Shown here: piece after piece, positions 8,237 to 17,419 of the stretch
How positions within the stretch are numbered: position 1 is the stretch's first letter
How the letters are laid out: every line of letters starts with the position of its first letter
Assembly (NCBI RefSeq): GCF_936927845.1
Contig: NZ_CAKZHV010000001.1
Coordinates: 14,831-78,830, forward strand
Direction of reading: 5' to 3'
DNA length: 64,000 nucleotides
From: an uncultured Sphingomonas sp.
GTDB taxonomy: Bacteria; Pseudomonadota; Alphaproteobacteria; Sphingomonadales; Sphingomonadaceae
The notes under the pieces: model-generated
Database searches by the model: none
Told to the model about the DNA's origin: nothing
The model's input: only the letters and a program-made list of their open reading frames with translations
Position numbers and translations under genes: made by a program

Positions 8237-11182
8237 GTGTCCGTTTCGCATTCATCGTCGTTTTCCGCTCGCGCGCAGCTTGGCCTGCGCACCAGTGCGC
8301 TCACCATTGCCGGGGTCATGCTGCTCGCCGGCGGCACCGCCTTCGCGCAGGAGGCACCCGCCGACCCCAATGCGCCGACCGCGAACCCGACCGGCGCGAT
8401 CACCGCGACGCAGGCGACCCCGCCCGCCGATCCCACCCCGGATGCGAACGCCAACCCCGACCCGACCACGACCGACACCGGCGTGGGTGAGGGCACCGAC
8501 ATCGTCGTCACCGGCATCCGCGCCGGTCTCGCCAAGTCGGCCGACATCAAGCGCCGCTCGACGCTGATCGTCGACTCGGTCTCGGCCGAGGACGTGGGCA
8601 AGCTGCCCGACGTGTCGATCGCCGATTCGCTGGCGCGTATTCCGGGCGTCACCGCGCAGCGCCTCGAAGGCCGCGACCAGCGCCTGTCGATCCGCGGCCT
8701 CGGCCCCGATTTCTCGACCACGCTCTTGAACGGGCGCGAGCAGGTGACCGTCGGCGACAACCGCGGCGTCGAATACGACCAATATCCGTCGGAGTTCTTC
8801 CGCAACGTCAACGTGTACAAGTCGGCCGACGCATCGCTGATCGCCGCCGGTATCTCGGGCACGGTTGACCTGCGTATGCTGCGTCCGCTCGACCAGTCGC
8901 AGCGCGTGTTCGCGATTAACGCGCGCGGGCAGATGAACGGCATCGACAACCTGAACCCCGAGCTGTCGCGCTACGGCTATCGTGGCTCCGCCACCTACGT
9001 CGACAAGTTTGCGGACGACACGTTCGGCATCGCGATCGGCGTTTCGGGCACGAAGGCGCCGACGCAGAACGAGCGCTACAATGCCTGGGGCTATAACGGC
9101 GCAGGTACCGCAGCCGACCCGTATCGCCTGAGCGGAGCGAAGCCCTATGTCCAGTCGAACGAGCTGGAGCGCTACGGCGCGGTCGCGACGCTCGAATGGC
9201 AGCCGTCCGACAATTTCCACTCGACCTTCGACGCGCTCTACTCGAACTTCAAGGAAACGCAGTACCTGCGCGGGATTGAGTTCCCGCTCGATGGCCAGGC
9301 GCGCACGCCCGACAATCCTGGCGGCACCGTTCTGGGTAACACGACGGTCGCGAACGGGTTCGTGACCACCGGCACCTTCTCCAACGTTTACGCGGTGCAG
9401 CGCAACGACTATAACCAGCGCAAGGCGGACAACATCTCGCTCGGCTGGAACAACGACTTCAAAATTGGCGAGACGACGCACTTCAACGTCGACGCGAGCT
9501 GGAGCCGCGCGACCCGCACCGACTTCCTGCTGGAAACCAACACCGGCACCGGTTTCTCGAAGGGCGGCGTGGCCGACACGGTCACCGTCACGCAGAACGG
9601 CAACGGCACCTATTCGTTCAAGCCGACGCTCGACTACACCAACACCAACATCTTCAAGCTGACCGACCCGCAGGGCTGGGGCAACAACGGCACGCAGCAG
9701 GTCGTCCAGTCGGGCTTCCTCAATCGTCCGAAGTTCAAGGATGATTTGAAGTCGCTGCGCGCCAGCCTGAACGGCGAGTTCGAGGGCAGCGTGGTGAAGG
9801 GCTGGGAAGTCGGCGCCAACTACAGCCGCCGCGAGAAGACCAGCGAATATTCGTCCTTCTTCCTGTGCCCCAAGGGTGCGGGCACCAACTGCATCTTGGC
9901 GAGCGGCACGCCCACCGTGGCGAACGTGCCCGCCGAAGCGCAGCTGGGCAACAACATCCCGCTGACGTACCTCGGCATCCCGGCGATGCTGACGCTCAAC
10001 CCGCTGTACCTGTACAACAATTCGCTGAACGCGGCGTTTGACGGTCGTCCGGGCTCGCTGGTGCGCGACAACACCGTGACCGAGAACGTCTACACCGGCT
10101 ACGCCAAGCTCACCGTCGATGGCGAGGTAAGCGGCAAGGCGCTCAAGGGCGCGCTGGGCGTCCAGGCGGTATACACCGACCAGAGCTCGGACGGACAGAT
10201 TGCCGGTTTGAACAACGGCGTCGTCACGATCGCCCCGGCGAACGAAGGGGCAAAGTTCTGGCGCGTGCTGCCGTCGGCTACCTTCTCGGTCGAGCTGATC
10301 GATGGCGGTTACGTCAAGCTGGGTGCGTCGCGTACGATGGTGCGGCCGCGTCTGGATCAGGAGCGTGTCACGCAGGACGTCAGCGTCAGCCCCGGCAACA
10401 TCGGCGTCGTCCCGTTCGCCGCGAACCCCGTGTTCAGCTCGAACGGTGGCAACACGTCGCTGCGTCCTTACCAGTCGACCAACATCGACATCTCGGTTGA
10501 GAAGTATTTCGGCAGCGGCGGCGGGTACGTGGCGCTTTCCGGCTATTTCAAGAAGCTCGACGACTTCGTGAACCCGGCGACCGTGATCCCGTTCGACTTC
10601 ACGCCGCTGCTCAGCTCGCTGACTGCCGCGCAGCAGCAGCAGGTCATCGCCAATGGTCAGCAGATCGGCACGATCAGCCGCCCGGACAATTCCGGCCGCG
10701 GTGAGATCCTGGGTGCGGAGGCGACGCTGTCGCTGCCGTTCCGCATGATCACGCCGGCGCTCGACGGCTTCGGCGCGTTCGTGACGGGCAATTACACCGA
10801 TTCGACGATCCGTTACGCCAACAACCCCGCGCCGATCACGCTGCCCGGCCTGTCCGACTGGACCGGCAGCGGCACGATCTATTTCGAGAAGTGGGGTTTT
10901 CAGGCGCGCGCCAACTATCGCTACCGCTCGTCGTTCCTCGCCGAGGTCGCGGGTCTGTCAGCCAACCCGACGTTCCGCACCGCCAAGGAAGAGGCGATCC
11001 TCGACGCGCAGATCGGTTACGAATTCCAGGATGGCCCGCTGCGCGGCCTGTCGATCCTGGCGCAGGGCAAGAACCTGACCGATCGTCCGTTCATCACCTA
11101 CAACACCGGCGATAAGCGGCAGGTCATCGACTATCAGCGCTACGGTCGCGATTATTACGTCGGGATCAGCTACAAGTTTTGA
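8237..11182 (+). CDS. TonB-dependent receptor, probable maltodextrin importer
   Basis: An outer-membrane receptor of about 981 residues. Translation most likely starts at GTG 8237, five bases after GGGGGAGG (8224-8231). A signal peptide ends at 'GGTAFAQ' near residue 38. A Pro/Asp/Thr/Asn-rich linker of about 45 residues leads to the TonB-box-like 'DIVVTGIRAGL', the plug domain ('IRGLGPDFSTTLLNGR') and a long beta-barrel ending in the aromatic C-terminus 'YYVGISYKF'. It belongs to the Xanthomonas/Caulobacter class of carbohydrate receptors, with no visible STN signalling domain. Neighbouring LacI, GH13 and GH97 genes point to maltodextrins as substrate. The upstream palindrome suggests repression by the LacI protein, and a hairpin terminator follows. 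Confidence 0.93.
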   Translation: MSVSHSSSFSARAQLGLRTSALTIAGVMLLAGGTAFAQEAPADPNAPTANPTGAITATQATPPADPTPDANANPDPTTTDTGVGEGTDIVVTGIRAGLAKSADIKRRSTLIVDSVSAEDVGKLPDVSIADSLARIPGVTAQRLEGRDQRLSIRGLGPDFSTTLLNGREQVTVGDNRGVEYDQYPSEFFRNVNVYKSADASLIAAGISGTVDLRMLRPLDQSQRVFAINARGQMNGIDNLNPELSRYGYRGSATYVDKFADDTFGIAIGVSGTKAPTQNERYNAWGYNGAGTAADPYRLSGAKPYVQSNELERYGAVATLEWQPSDNFHSTFDALYSNFKETQYLRGIEFPLDGQARTPDNPGGTVLGNTTVANGFVTTGTFSNVYAVQRNDYNQRKADNISLGWNNDFKIGETTHFNVDASWSRATRTDFLLETNTGTGFSKGGVADTVTVTQNGNGTYSFKPTLDYTNTNIFKLTDPQGWGNNGTQQVVQSGFLNRPKFKDDLKSLRASLNGEFEGSVVKGWEVGANYSRREKTSEYSSFFLCPKGAGTNCILASGTPTVANVPAEAQLGNNIPLTYLGIPAMLTLNPLYLYNNSLNAAFDGRPGSLVRDNTVTENVYTGYAKLTVDGEVSGKALKGALGVQAVYTDQSSDGQIAGLNNGVVTIAPANEGAKFWRVLPSATFSVELIDGGYVKLGASRTMVRPRLDQERVTQDVSVSPGNIGVVPFAANPVFSSNGGNTSLRPYQSTNIDISVEKYFGSGGGYVALSGYFKKLDDFVNPATVIPFDFTPLLSSLTAAQQQQVIANGQQIGTISRPDNSGRGEILGAEATLSLPFRMITPALDGFGAFVTGNYTDSTIRYANNPAPITLPGLSDWTGSGTIYFEKWGFQARANYRYRSSFLAEVAGLSANPTFRTAKEEAILDAQIGYEFQDGPLRGLSILAQGKNLTDRPFITYNTGDKRQVIDYQRYGRDYYVGISYKF

Positions 11183-11207
11183 TGCCGGCTCGACTTCGGT
11201 GACCTCG

Positions 11208-11245
11208 GGCCGCCTGCATCGTTTGATGCCGGCGGCCTTTTCTTT
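11208..11245 (+). terminator. Rho-independent terminator after the TonB-dependent receptor
   Basis: A 13-base stem with one mismatch (11208-11220 with 11225-11237), loop GTTT, is followed by TTTTCTTT. It sits 25 bases after the receptor stop and probably lowers read-through into the flavoprotein gene. Confidence 0.8.
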
Positions 11246-11278
11246 GTCGGCCTGCGCGATGCGCGATAGGAATGCCGC

Positions 11279-12781
11279 ATGACCCAGACCGATATCGTCA
11301 TCGCCGGCGGCGGCAGCGCAGGCTGGATGGTCGCCGCCGCCTTCGCGCATTTTCTGCCGTCGAACGCTCATCGCATACGGTTGGTCGAGTCGGAGGCGAT
11401 CGGCACGATCGGCGTCGGCGAAGCGACGATCCCGCAGATCCAGTTGTTTAACCAGGCGCTCGGATTGGACGAGGACGCGTTCCTGCGCGCAACCGGCGGT
11501 ACGTTCAAACTCGGGATCGAGTTCGCCGGCTGGACCCGGCCGGGGGCAAGCTACATGCACGCCTTCGGCGATGTCGGGCGCGAATCTGGACTGCTCGGCT
11601 TTCATCACCGCTGGCTGCGCGCGCACGCAGAGGGATCGGTCGCGCCGCTCGGCAGCTTCTCGCTCAATGAGGTTGCGGCGCGCGGCTTGAAGATGCAGCG
11701 GGGCCCGGCGCGCACCGCGCAGATGCTGCCGGCGATGCCGTATGCGTTCCACTTCGACGCGGCGCTCTACGCCCGCCTTTTGCGCCGTTTCGCCGAGACG
11801 CGTGGGGTCGAGCGGGTCGAAGGGCGCATCGTCGCGGTCGAACGCGACAGGGAGAGTGGCGATGTGTCGGCGCTACAGCTCGACGGCGACGCGCGTATCG
11901 CGGGCGACCTGTTCGTCGATTGCACCGGGTTTCGCGGCCTGTTGATCGGTGAGGCGATGGGCGTCAGTTACGATGACTGGACACGCTGGCTGCCGTGCGA
12001 CCGCGCACTGGCGGTGCCGTCCGTGCGCGCGACCGCATTCACGCCGTACACGCGCGCGACCGCGCACCGGGCCGGGTGGCAGTGGCGCATCCCGCTGCAG
12101 CACCGCACCGGCAACGGCATTGTCTATTCCTCCGCGCATCTGTCCGACGACGAGGCGGCGGCGCACCTGCTCGCCAATCTGGACGGCGCGGCGGAGGCCG
12201 ATCCGCGTGCCATCCGTTTCACCACCGGCAAGCGGCGGGAGATGTGGCGCGGCAACGTCGTCGCGGTCGGGCTCGCGTCGGGGTTCATGGAGCCGCTCGA
12301 ATCGACCAGCCTCCACCTTGTCCAGACCGCGATCGCGCGGTTGCTCAAGATGCTGCCGGGCCGCGGCTCGGCGCAGGCGCAGCGCGACGAATATAACGCC
12401 CAGGCCGACTTCGAATATGAGCGCATTCGCGACTTCCTGATCCTGCATTACTGGGCCAACGCGCGCGACGAGCCGTTCTGGCAGGAACGCCGCGCCGCCG
12501 ACCTGCCCGATACGCTCCGCCACAAGTTGGACGTGTGGCGCGAGCAGGCGCACGTGACCCGCGAGCACGAGGAGCTGTTCACCGAGGTCGCGTGGATCCA
12601 GGTGCTGATCGGGCAGGGCGTGATCCCGCGCGGCTATCACCCGATCGCCGACGCCGAGACGCGCGCCGACAATGACGAATATCTCGACCTGATGCGGCAG
12701 TTGATCGCGCGTGAGGCGGCACAGATGCCGTCGCACGTGAGCTTTGTTGCGCAGCATTGCGCAGCACGCGTGCCGGCCTAG
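11279..12781 (+). CDS. Tryptophan-halogenase-like FAD-dependent protein (first copy)
   Basis: A 500-residue flavoprotein of the PrnA/tryptophan 7-halogenase family. It has the FAD-binding 'GGGSAGWM' at the N-terminus, 'GVGEATIPQ', 'GTFKLGIEF' with the lysine at the position of the halogenase active-site lysine, and 'GWQWRIPLQHRTGNG' covering the WxWxIP signature. A weak ribosome binding site (AGGAA) precedes ATG 11279. Family members beside TonB-dependent receptors are usually annotated as tryptophan halogenases, but nothing here points to chlorinated metabolites, and the role in sugar loci is unknown. It lies between the receptor and the convergent lacI gene, and the two stop codons share the palindrome CTAG at 12778-12781. 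A paralogue lies at 19507-21009. Confidence 0.88.
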   Translation: MTQTDIVIAGGGSAGWMVAAAFAHFLPSNAHRIRLVESEAIGTIGVGEATIPQIQLFNQALGLDEDAFLRATGGTFKLGIEFAGWTRPGASYMHAFGDVGRESGLLGFHHRWLRAHAEGSVAPLGSFSLNEVAARGLKMQRGPARTAQMLPAMPYAFHFDAALYARLLRRFAETRGVERVEGRIVAVERDRESGDVSALQLDGDARIAGDLFVDCTGFRGLLIGEAMGVSYDDWTRWLPCDRALAVPSVRATAFTPYTRATAHRAGWQWRIPLQHRTGNGIVYSSAHLSDDEAAAHLLANLDGAAEADPRAIRFTTGKRREMWRGNVVAVGLASGFMEPLESTSLHLVQTAIARLLKMLPGRGSAQAQRDEYNAQADFEYERIRDFLILHYWANARDEPFWQERRAADLPDTLRHKLDVWREQAHVTREHEELFTEVAWIQVLIGQGVIPRGYHPIADAETRADNDEYLDLMRQLIAREAAQMPSHVSFVAQHCAARVPA

Positions 12782-13827
12782 GCGGAGGCGCGCACCACCA
12801 GCCGCGAGGGCAGCAGCAGGTCGTGCGTGACCTCACCCGCGATCTGCCGGATCAGCGTGTCGACCAGTTCGGCGCCGCCGCGGCCGTAATCCTGCGCCAC
12901 CGTCGTCAGCGGCGGATGTGTGTGGCTGGCGGCGGGAATATCGTCGAACCCGATCAGCGCCACGTCGCCGGGCACCGATCGTCCGGCTTCGCTCAGCGCA
13001 CGCAGGGCGCCGAGCGCGATCAGATCGGAGGCGCAGAACACCGCGTCGAACGCGACATCGCGCGCGATCAGCCGCTGCACCGCTTCGTACCCCTTCTGCT
13101 CGACCGACAATGCGTCGACGTGCAGGCCTGGATCGACCGGCAGGCCGGCCGTGCGTAACGCGTCGGCGAGACCGGCGTAGCGGTCGCGGAACTCGGGGTA
13201 ATGGTGGCTCGCCTCGCCGATATAGGCGACCCGGCGGCACCCGCGCGCGATCAGATGCTCGCCCGCGGCGCGCCCGCCCGCAACATTGTCGCACCCGATC
13301 GTGGTGCCGACCCCGCTCGGTGCACCCCAGCGCACGAAGCGCGTGCCCTGCGCAACCAATTGCTCGACGCGCGCGCGGTAATCCTCCCAATCGCCATAGC
13401 CGAGCAGGATCAGCCCGTCGGCGCGCCGCGTGTCCTCATAATCGACGTGCCAGTCCGCCGACCAGCGCTGGAACGAGGTCAAGAGGTCGTAGCCGCGCTG
13501 GCTGCACGTCTTCAGGATCGAGCCGAGCATCGCGAGGAAGAACGGGTTGATGTTCGACCCGTCGGGCAGCGGGTCCTCGAAGAACAGGAGCGCGAGCGTC
13601 TTCACCTCGCCGCGGCGTAGCGACGAGGCTGCGCGGTCGACCTTGTAGTTCAGCTGCTGCGCGATCGCCTCGATCCGCATCCGCGTCCGCTCGCTGACGG
13701 TCTTGTCCCCGCGCAAGGCGCGCGACACGGTCGGCTGCGACACGCCCGCCAGTTCGGCGATGTCGAACGAGGTCGGGCGATCGCTCGCGGGAGAGCGGGA
13801 GCCGGAGGGGGAAGCGGAGCGCGCCAT
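12778..13827 (-). CDS. LacI-family transcriptional regulator of the maltodextrin locus
   Basis: A 349-residue repressor. The N-terminal helix-turn-helix reads 'FDIAELAGVSQPTVSRALRG', followed by the hinge helix region 'AASSLRRGEVKTLAL' and a periplasmic-binding-protein-like effector domain. The start is ATG 13827, with GAGAGG about 15 bases upstream on the minus strand; a longer upstream frame exists but would run through the promoter of the divergent amylase. It is divergent from the amylase gene, and the shared 138-base interval holds the palindrome TGAATACGTATG, also found before the receptor. It probably represses the locus until a maltose-type sugar binds, and may control its own gene. 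Confidence 0.9.
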   Translation of the reverse strand: MARSASPSGSRSPASDRPTSFDIAELAGVSQPTVSRALRGDKTVSERTRMRIEAIAQQLNYKVDRAASSLRRGEVKTLALLFFEDPLPDGSNINPFFLAMLGSILKTCSQRGYDLLTSFQRWSADWHVDYEDTRRADGLILLGYGDWEDYRARVEQLVAQGTRFVRWGAPSGVGTTIGCDNVAGGRAAGEHLIARGCRRVAYIGEASHHYPEFRDRYAGLADALRTAGLPVDPGLHVDALSVEQKGYEAVQRLIARDVAFDAVFCASDLIALGALRALSEAGRSVPGDVALIGFDDIPAASHTHPPLTTVAQDYGRGGAELVDTLIRQIAGEVTHDLLLPSRLVVRASA

Positions 13828-13888
13828 GACGGCGAAGATCAATCCTCTCAATTTGTTGCTGGCAGTGTAGGCGCGACGGGTGCCTGTG

Positions 13889-13900
13889 TGAATACGTATG
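13889..13900. promoter_or_regulatory. Putative LacI-family operator in the lacI/amylase divergent promoter
   Basis: TGAATACGTATG, identical to 8121-8132, lies 62 bases from the lacI ATG and 65 bases before the amylase ATG. The core ATACGTAT is a perfect palindrome. Its position would allow one bound dimer to control both directions. Confidence 0.62.
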
Positions 13901-13965
13901 CTGCGCGCTTGGCATTCGCCCGCGCGCACCGCAAACCGCCGCCCAAGCCGGGAGGGGACAAGACG

Positions 13966-15804
13966 ATGCGGGGCAGGATGATACAGGCGGTGCTCGCGGC
14001 GACGACGCTTGCGGCCGGAAGCCCTGCGCTGGCGCAAGTCGCACCGGCGCCAGCGACGCTGCAGGCGATGCGCGCGCGGCTGCCGCAGGACGAGGTGATC
14101 TACTTCGCGCTACCCGACCGGTTCGACAATGCCGATCCCAAGAACGATCGCGGCGGGTTGACCGGTGACCGCCTGCGCACCGGCTATGATCCGACGTCAA
14201 AGGGCTTCTATCACGGCGGCGACCTGAAGGGTCTGATGCGCCGCCTGCCGTACATTCAGTCGCTCGGCGCGACCGCGATCTGGGTCGGCCCGATCTTCAA
14301 GAACAAGCCTGTCCAGGGCGCACCAGGACAGGAGAGCGCCGGTTACCACGGTTACTGGATCACCGATTTCAACCACGTCGACCCGCATCTGGGGACCGAC
14401 GCCGAGTTCAAGGCACTGGTCGATGCCGCGCACGCGCGCGGGATCAAGGTGTACATGGACATCATCGTCAACCACACCGCGGACGTGATCCAGTATCGCG
14501 AATGCGGCGCCTGCGCCTATCGCAGCCGCGCCGATTACCCCTATCAGCGCCGCGGCGGGGTGAACGGCCCCGCGATCAACGCCGCCTTCGTGGGCGACGC
14601 GGTGCAGACCGCGGACAATTTCGCGCATCTGACCGACCCGACCTACGCCTACACGCCCTATCTGGCGAAGGGGGACGAGCACGCCAAATCGCCCGACTGG
14701 CTGAACGACATCCGCCTGTACCACAATCGCGGCAACACGACGTTCGAGAACGAGAGTTCGACGCTGGGCGATTTCGTCGGGCTCGATGACCTGATGACCG
14801 AGAACCCGCGCGTGGTCTCGGGCATGATCGACATCTTCGGCAGCTGGATCGACCGGTTCGGCGTCGACGGCTACCGCATCGATACCGCGCGCCACGTCAA
14901 TCCCGAGTTCTGGCAGGCCTTCGTCCCCGCGATGCTCGCCCGCGCCAAGGCGAAGGGCATTCCGAACTTCCACATTTTCGGTGAAGTCTCGCACGGTTCG
15001 GTCGACGCCGGCGCGCTCGCCGAGCACACCCGCGTCGACAAGCTGCCCGCAGTGCTCGACTTCGCCTTCCGTCAGGCAGTGATCGAGACGGTGGCGGGCA
15101 AACGCGGCACCGACGCGTTCGAGGTGCTGTTCAAGGGTGATCCGCTCTACGAGGGCGGGGCGGATGCTGCGCAGCAATTGCCGACCTTCGTCAGCAACCA
15201 CGACAACGGCCGGTTCGCTTATTACGTCCGCCGGGCGTTCCCGCAGGCGAGCGACGGCGAGGTGATGCGCCGCGTGATGCTGGGCAACGCCATGCTGCTG
15301 TCGCTTCGCGGCGTCCCCACGGTCTATTCGGGCGACGAGCAGGGGTTCACCGGCGACGGCAACGACCAGGACGCGCGCGAGGACATGTTCGCCAGCCGCG
15401 TGGCAAGCTACGCTGACAATCGCCTGCTCGGTACGACGACCACCACCGCAACGGCGCATTTCGGGCAAGACAATCCGCTGTTCAAGCAGATCGCCGCACT
15501 CGCGCGGCTCCGCGTCGCGACACCGGCGCTGACGCGCGGGCGACAGGTACTGCGCGCACGCGAGGAGAAGCCGGGGCTGCTCGCGATCTCGCGCTTCGAT
15601 CCGACGACGCAGGCCGAGGTGCTGCTCGCCTTCAACACGAGCGGCACCGCGATCGATCGGCTGATCGAGGTCGAGCCCGGCGCCGCCACCGCGCGCGTGC
15701 TCGCGGGCAGCGGGTGCGCCGCGCGCGTCGCCGCACCCGGATCGCTGCGTGTCACCTTGCCCGCGTTCGGCTACGCGGTGTGCGCGCTTGAGGGAACGCG
15801 GTGA
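13966..15804 (+). CDS. Secreted GH13 alpha-amylase family enzyme
   Basis: A 612-residue glycoside hydrolase with a signal peptide ending 'AAGSPALAQ' near residue 24. ATG 13966 is preceded by GGAGGGG at 13951-13957; a GTG further upstream overlaps the operator and is rejected. GH13 regions are intact: region I 'DIIVNHTADV', region II 'GYRIDTARHV' with the Asp nucleophile, region III 'HIFGEVSHG' with the acid/base Glu, and region IV 'FVSNHDNGRF' with the stabilising Asp. It should cut alpha-1,4 glucans or cyclodextrins in the periplasm or at the surface, supplying shorter oligosaccharides to the other glucosidases. Its TGA overlaps the next gene's GTG, so the two are translationally coupled. 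Confidence 0.92.
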   Translation: MRGRMIQAVLAATTLAAGSPALAQVAPAPATLQAMRARLPQDEVIYFALPDRFDNADPKNDRGGLTGDRLRTGYDPTSKGFYHGGDLKGLMRRLPYIQSLGATAIWVGPIFKNKPVQGAPGQESAGYHGYWITDFNHVDPHLGTDAEFKALVDAAHARGIKVYMDIIVNHTADVIQYRECGACAYRSRADYPYQRRGGVNGPAINAAFVGDAVQTADNFAHLTDPTYAYTPYLAKGDEHAKSPDWLNDIRLYHNRGNTTFENESSTLGDFVGLDDLMTENPRVVSGMIDIFGSWIDRFGVDGYRIDTARHVNPEFWQAFVPAMLARAKAKGIPNFHIFGEVSHGSVDAGALAEHTRVDKLPAVLDFAFRQAVIETVAGKRGTDAFEVLFKGDPLYEGGADAAQQLPTFVSNHDNGRFAYYVRRAFPQASDGEVMRRVMLGNAMLLSLRGVPTVYSGDEQGFTGDGNDQDAREDMFASRVASYADNRLLGTTTTTATAHFGQDNPLFKQIAALARLRVATPALTRGRQVLRAREEKPGLLAISRFDPTTQAEVLLAFNTSGTAIDRLIEVEPGAATARVLAGSGCAARVAAPGSLRVTLPAFGYAVCALEGTR

Positions 15805-17414
15805 CCGATACGATGACGAACAAGACGACCGACCCCTGGTGGAAGGGCGCGGTAATCTATCAGATCTATCCGCGCAGCTTCGCCGACGCGAATGGCGACG
15901 GCGTCGGCGATCTCGCCGGGATCACCGCGCACCTCGATTACGTCGCCGCGCTCGGCGTCGACGCGGTGTGGATTTCGCCGTTCTTCACCTCGCCGATGGC
16001 CGATTTCGGTTATGATGTGTCGGATTACTGCGACGTCGACCCCGTGTTCGGCACGCTGGCCGATTTCGATGCGCTGGTGGCGCGCGCGCACGCGCTGGGG
16101 TTGAAGGTCCTGCTCGATCAGGTGTGGGCGCATACCTCGGACCAGCATCCGTGGTTCAAGGACAGCCGCAGCAGCCGGACGAGCGCGCACGCCGACTGGT
16201 ACGTGTGGCGCGACGCGAAGCCCGACGGCAGCCCGCCGACCAACTGGCAGTCGGTGTTCGGCGGTCCGGCCTGGACATGGGACGCGCGGCGCGGGCAATA
16301 TTACCTGCACAATTTCCTGAAGGAACAGCCGCAGATCAACGGCCACAACGGGCAAGTGCAGGCGGCATTGCTCGACGTGGCGCGTTTCTGGCTCGATCGT
16401 GGCGCCGACGGCTACCGCCTCGATGCGCTCAACTTCCTGATGTACGATCCGGCGTTCCGGGACAATCCGCCTGCGACCGACAATGGCGCGCGCACACGGC
16501 CGTTCGACTTCCAGGAGCATCGCTACAACCAGAGCCACGCCGACATCCCGGCTTTCATCGAGCGGATCCGCGCGGTGTTCGACGAATATGACGACCGCTT
16601 CACCGTGGCCGAGGTCGGCGGCCCCGACAGCGACCGCGAGCGCAAGCTGTTCACCGCCGACGACCGGCGTTTGAACAGCTCCTACGGCTTCGACTTCCTC
16701 TACGCGCCCGCGCTGACTCCGCACGCCGTGGTCGACGCGGTGACGAAATGGCCCGACGAGGCCGGTGTCGGCTGGCCGAGCTGGGCGTTCGAGAACCACG
16801 ACGCGCCGCGCGCGATCTCGCGCTGGTGCGCGCCCGAGCACGCGCCTGAGGTTCGGGGCGCTTTCGCGCGCATGAAGATGCTGCTGCTGGGGTCGTTACG
16901 CGGCAATCCGATCCTCTATTACGGCGAGGAACTGGGGCTGACGCAGGTCGACGTGCCGTTCGAGCTGCTGCAGGACCCGGAGGCGATCGCGAACTGGCCG
17001 CTGACGCTGAGCCGCGACGGCGCGCGGACGCCGATGCCGTGGCGCCAACACGCGCCGCAGCTCGGCTTCTCGACCGCCCAGCCGTGGCTGCCGCTGGGCG
17101 ACGATCACGGTGCACTCGCGGTCGATGTGCAGGAAGCGGATACGGGCTCGCTGCTCCACTGGACGCGGCGCGTGCTGGCGCTGCGCCGCGACGAGGCAGC
17201 ACTCAGGCTCGGCAATTTCGAGGTGCTCCACGCCGACGACGCGCTGCTGGTGTTCGCGCGCAATTACCACAACGACCGTATCGTCTGCGCCTTCAACCTG
17301 TCGGCCGAGCCGCAGGTCTGGGCGGATGCCGCCGACCTCACTCCCTTGTGCTCGATCGGCGTCACCGGTGCCGATCTTGCCCCCTATGGCGCGCTGATCG
17401 CGCGAAAGGACTGA
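15801..17414 (+). CDS. GH13 alpha-glucosidase / oligo-1,6-glucosidase type
   Basis: A 537-residue cytoplasmic enzyme without a signal peptide. It starts at GTG 15801, five bases after GAGGGA, overlapping the amylase stop by four bases; ATG 15813 is an alternative. It begins with the typical 'WWKGAVIYQIYPRSF'. Active-site blocks are 'DQVWAHTSDQHPWF' (region I), 'DGYRLDALNF' (region II nucleophile), 'FTVAEVGGPD' (region III Glu) and 'FENHDAPRA' (region IV). This pattern is that of alpha-glucosidases acting on maltose and short maltodextrins. Together with the permease at 21022 it would release glucose inside the cell. Confidence 0.92.
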   Translation: MTDTMTNKTTDPWWKGAVIYQIYPRSFADANGDGVGDLAGITAHLDYVAALGVDAVWISPFFTSPMADFGYDVSDYCDVDPVFGTLADFDALVARAHALGLKVLLDQVWAHTSDQHPWFKDSRSSRTSAHADWYVWRDAKPDGSPPTNWQSVFGGPAWTWDARRGQYYLHNFLKEQPQINGHNGQVQAALLDVARFWLDRGADGYRLDALNFLMYDPAFRDNPPATDNGARTRPFDFQEHRYNQSHADIPAFIERIRAVFDEYDDRFTVAEVGGPDSDRERKLFTADDRRLNSSYGFDFLYAPALTPHAVVDAVTKWPDEAGVGWPSWAFENHDAPRAISRWCAPEHAPEVRGAFARMKMLLLGSLRGNPILYYGEELGLTQVDVPFELLQDPEAIANWPLTLSRDGARTPMPWRQHAPQLGFSTAQPWLPLGDDHGALAVDVQEADTGSLLHWTRRVLALRRDEAALRLGNFEVLHADDALLVFARNYHNDRIVCAFNLSAEPQVWADAADLTPLCSIGVTGADLAPYGALIARKD

Positions 17415-17419
17415 ATTCG

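Noticed and set aside
11279..12781. Secondary metabolite cluster based on tryptophan halogenase
   Set aside because: No biosynthetic core enzyme is near; the neighbours are glucan uptake and hydrolysis genes.
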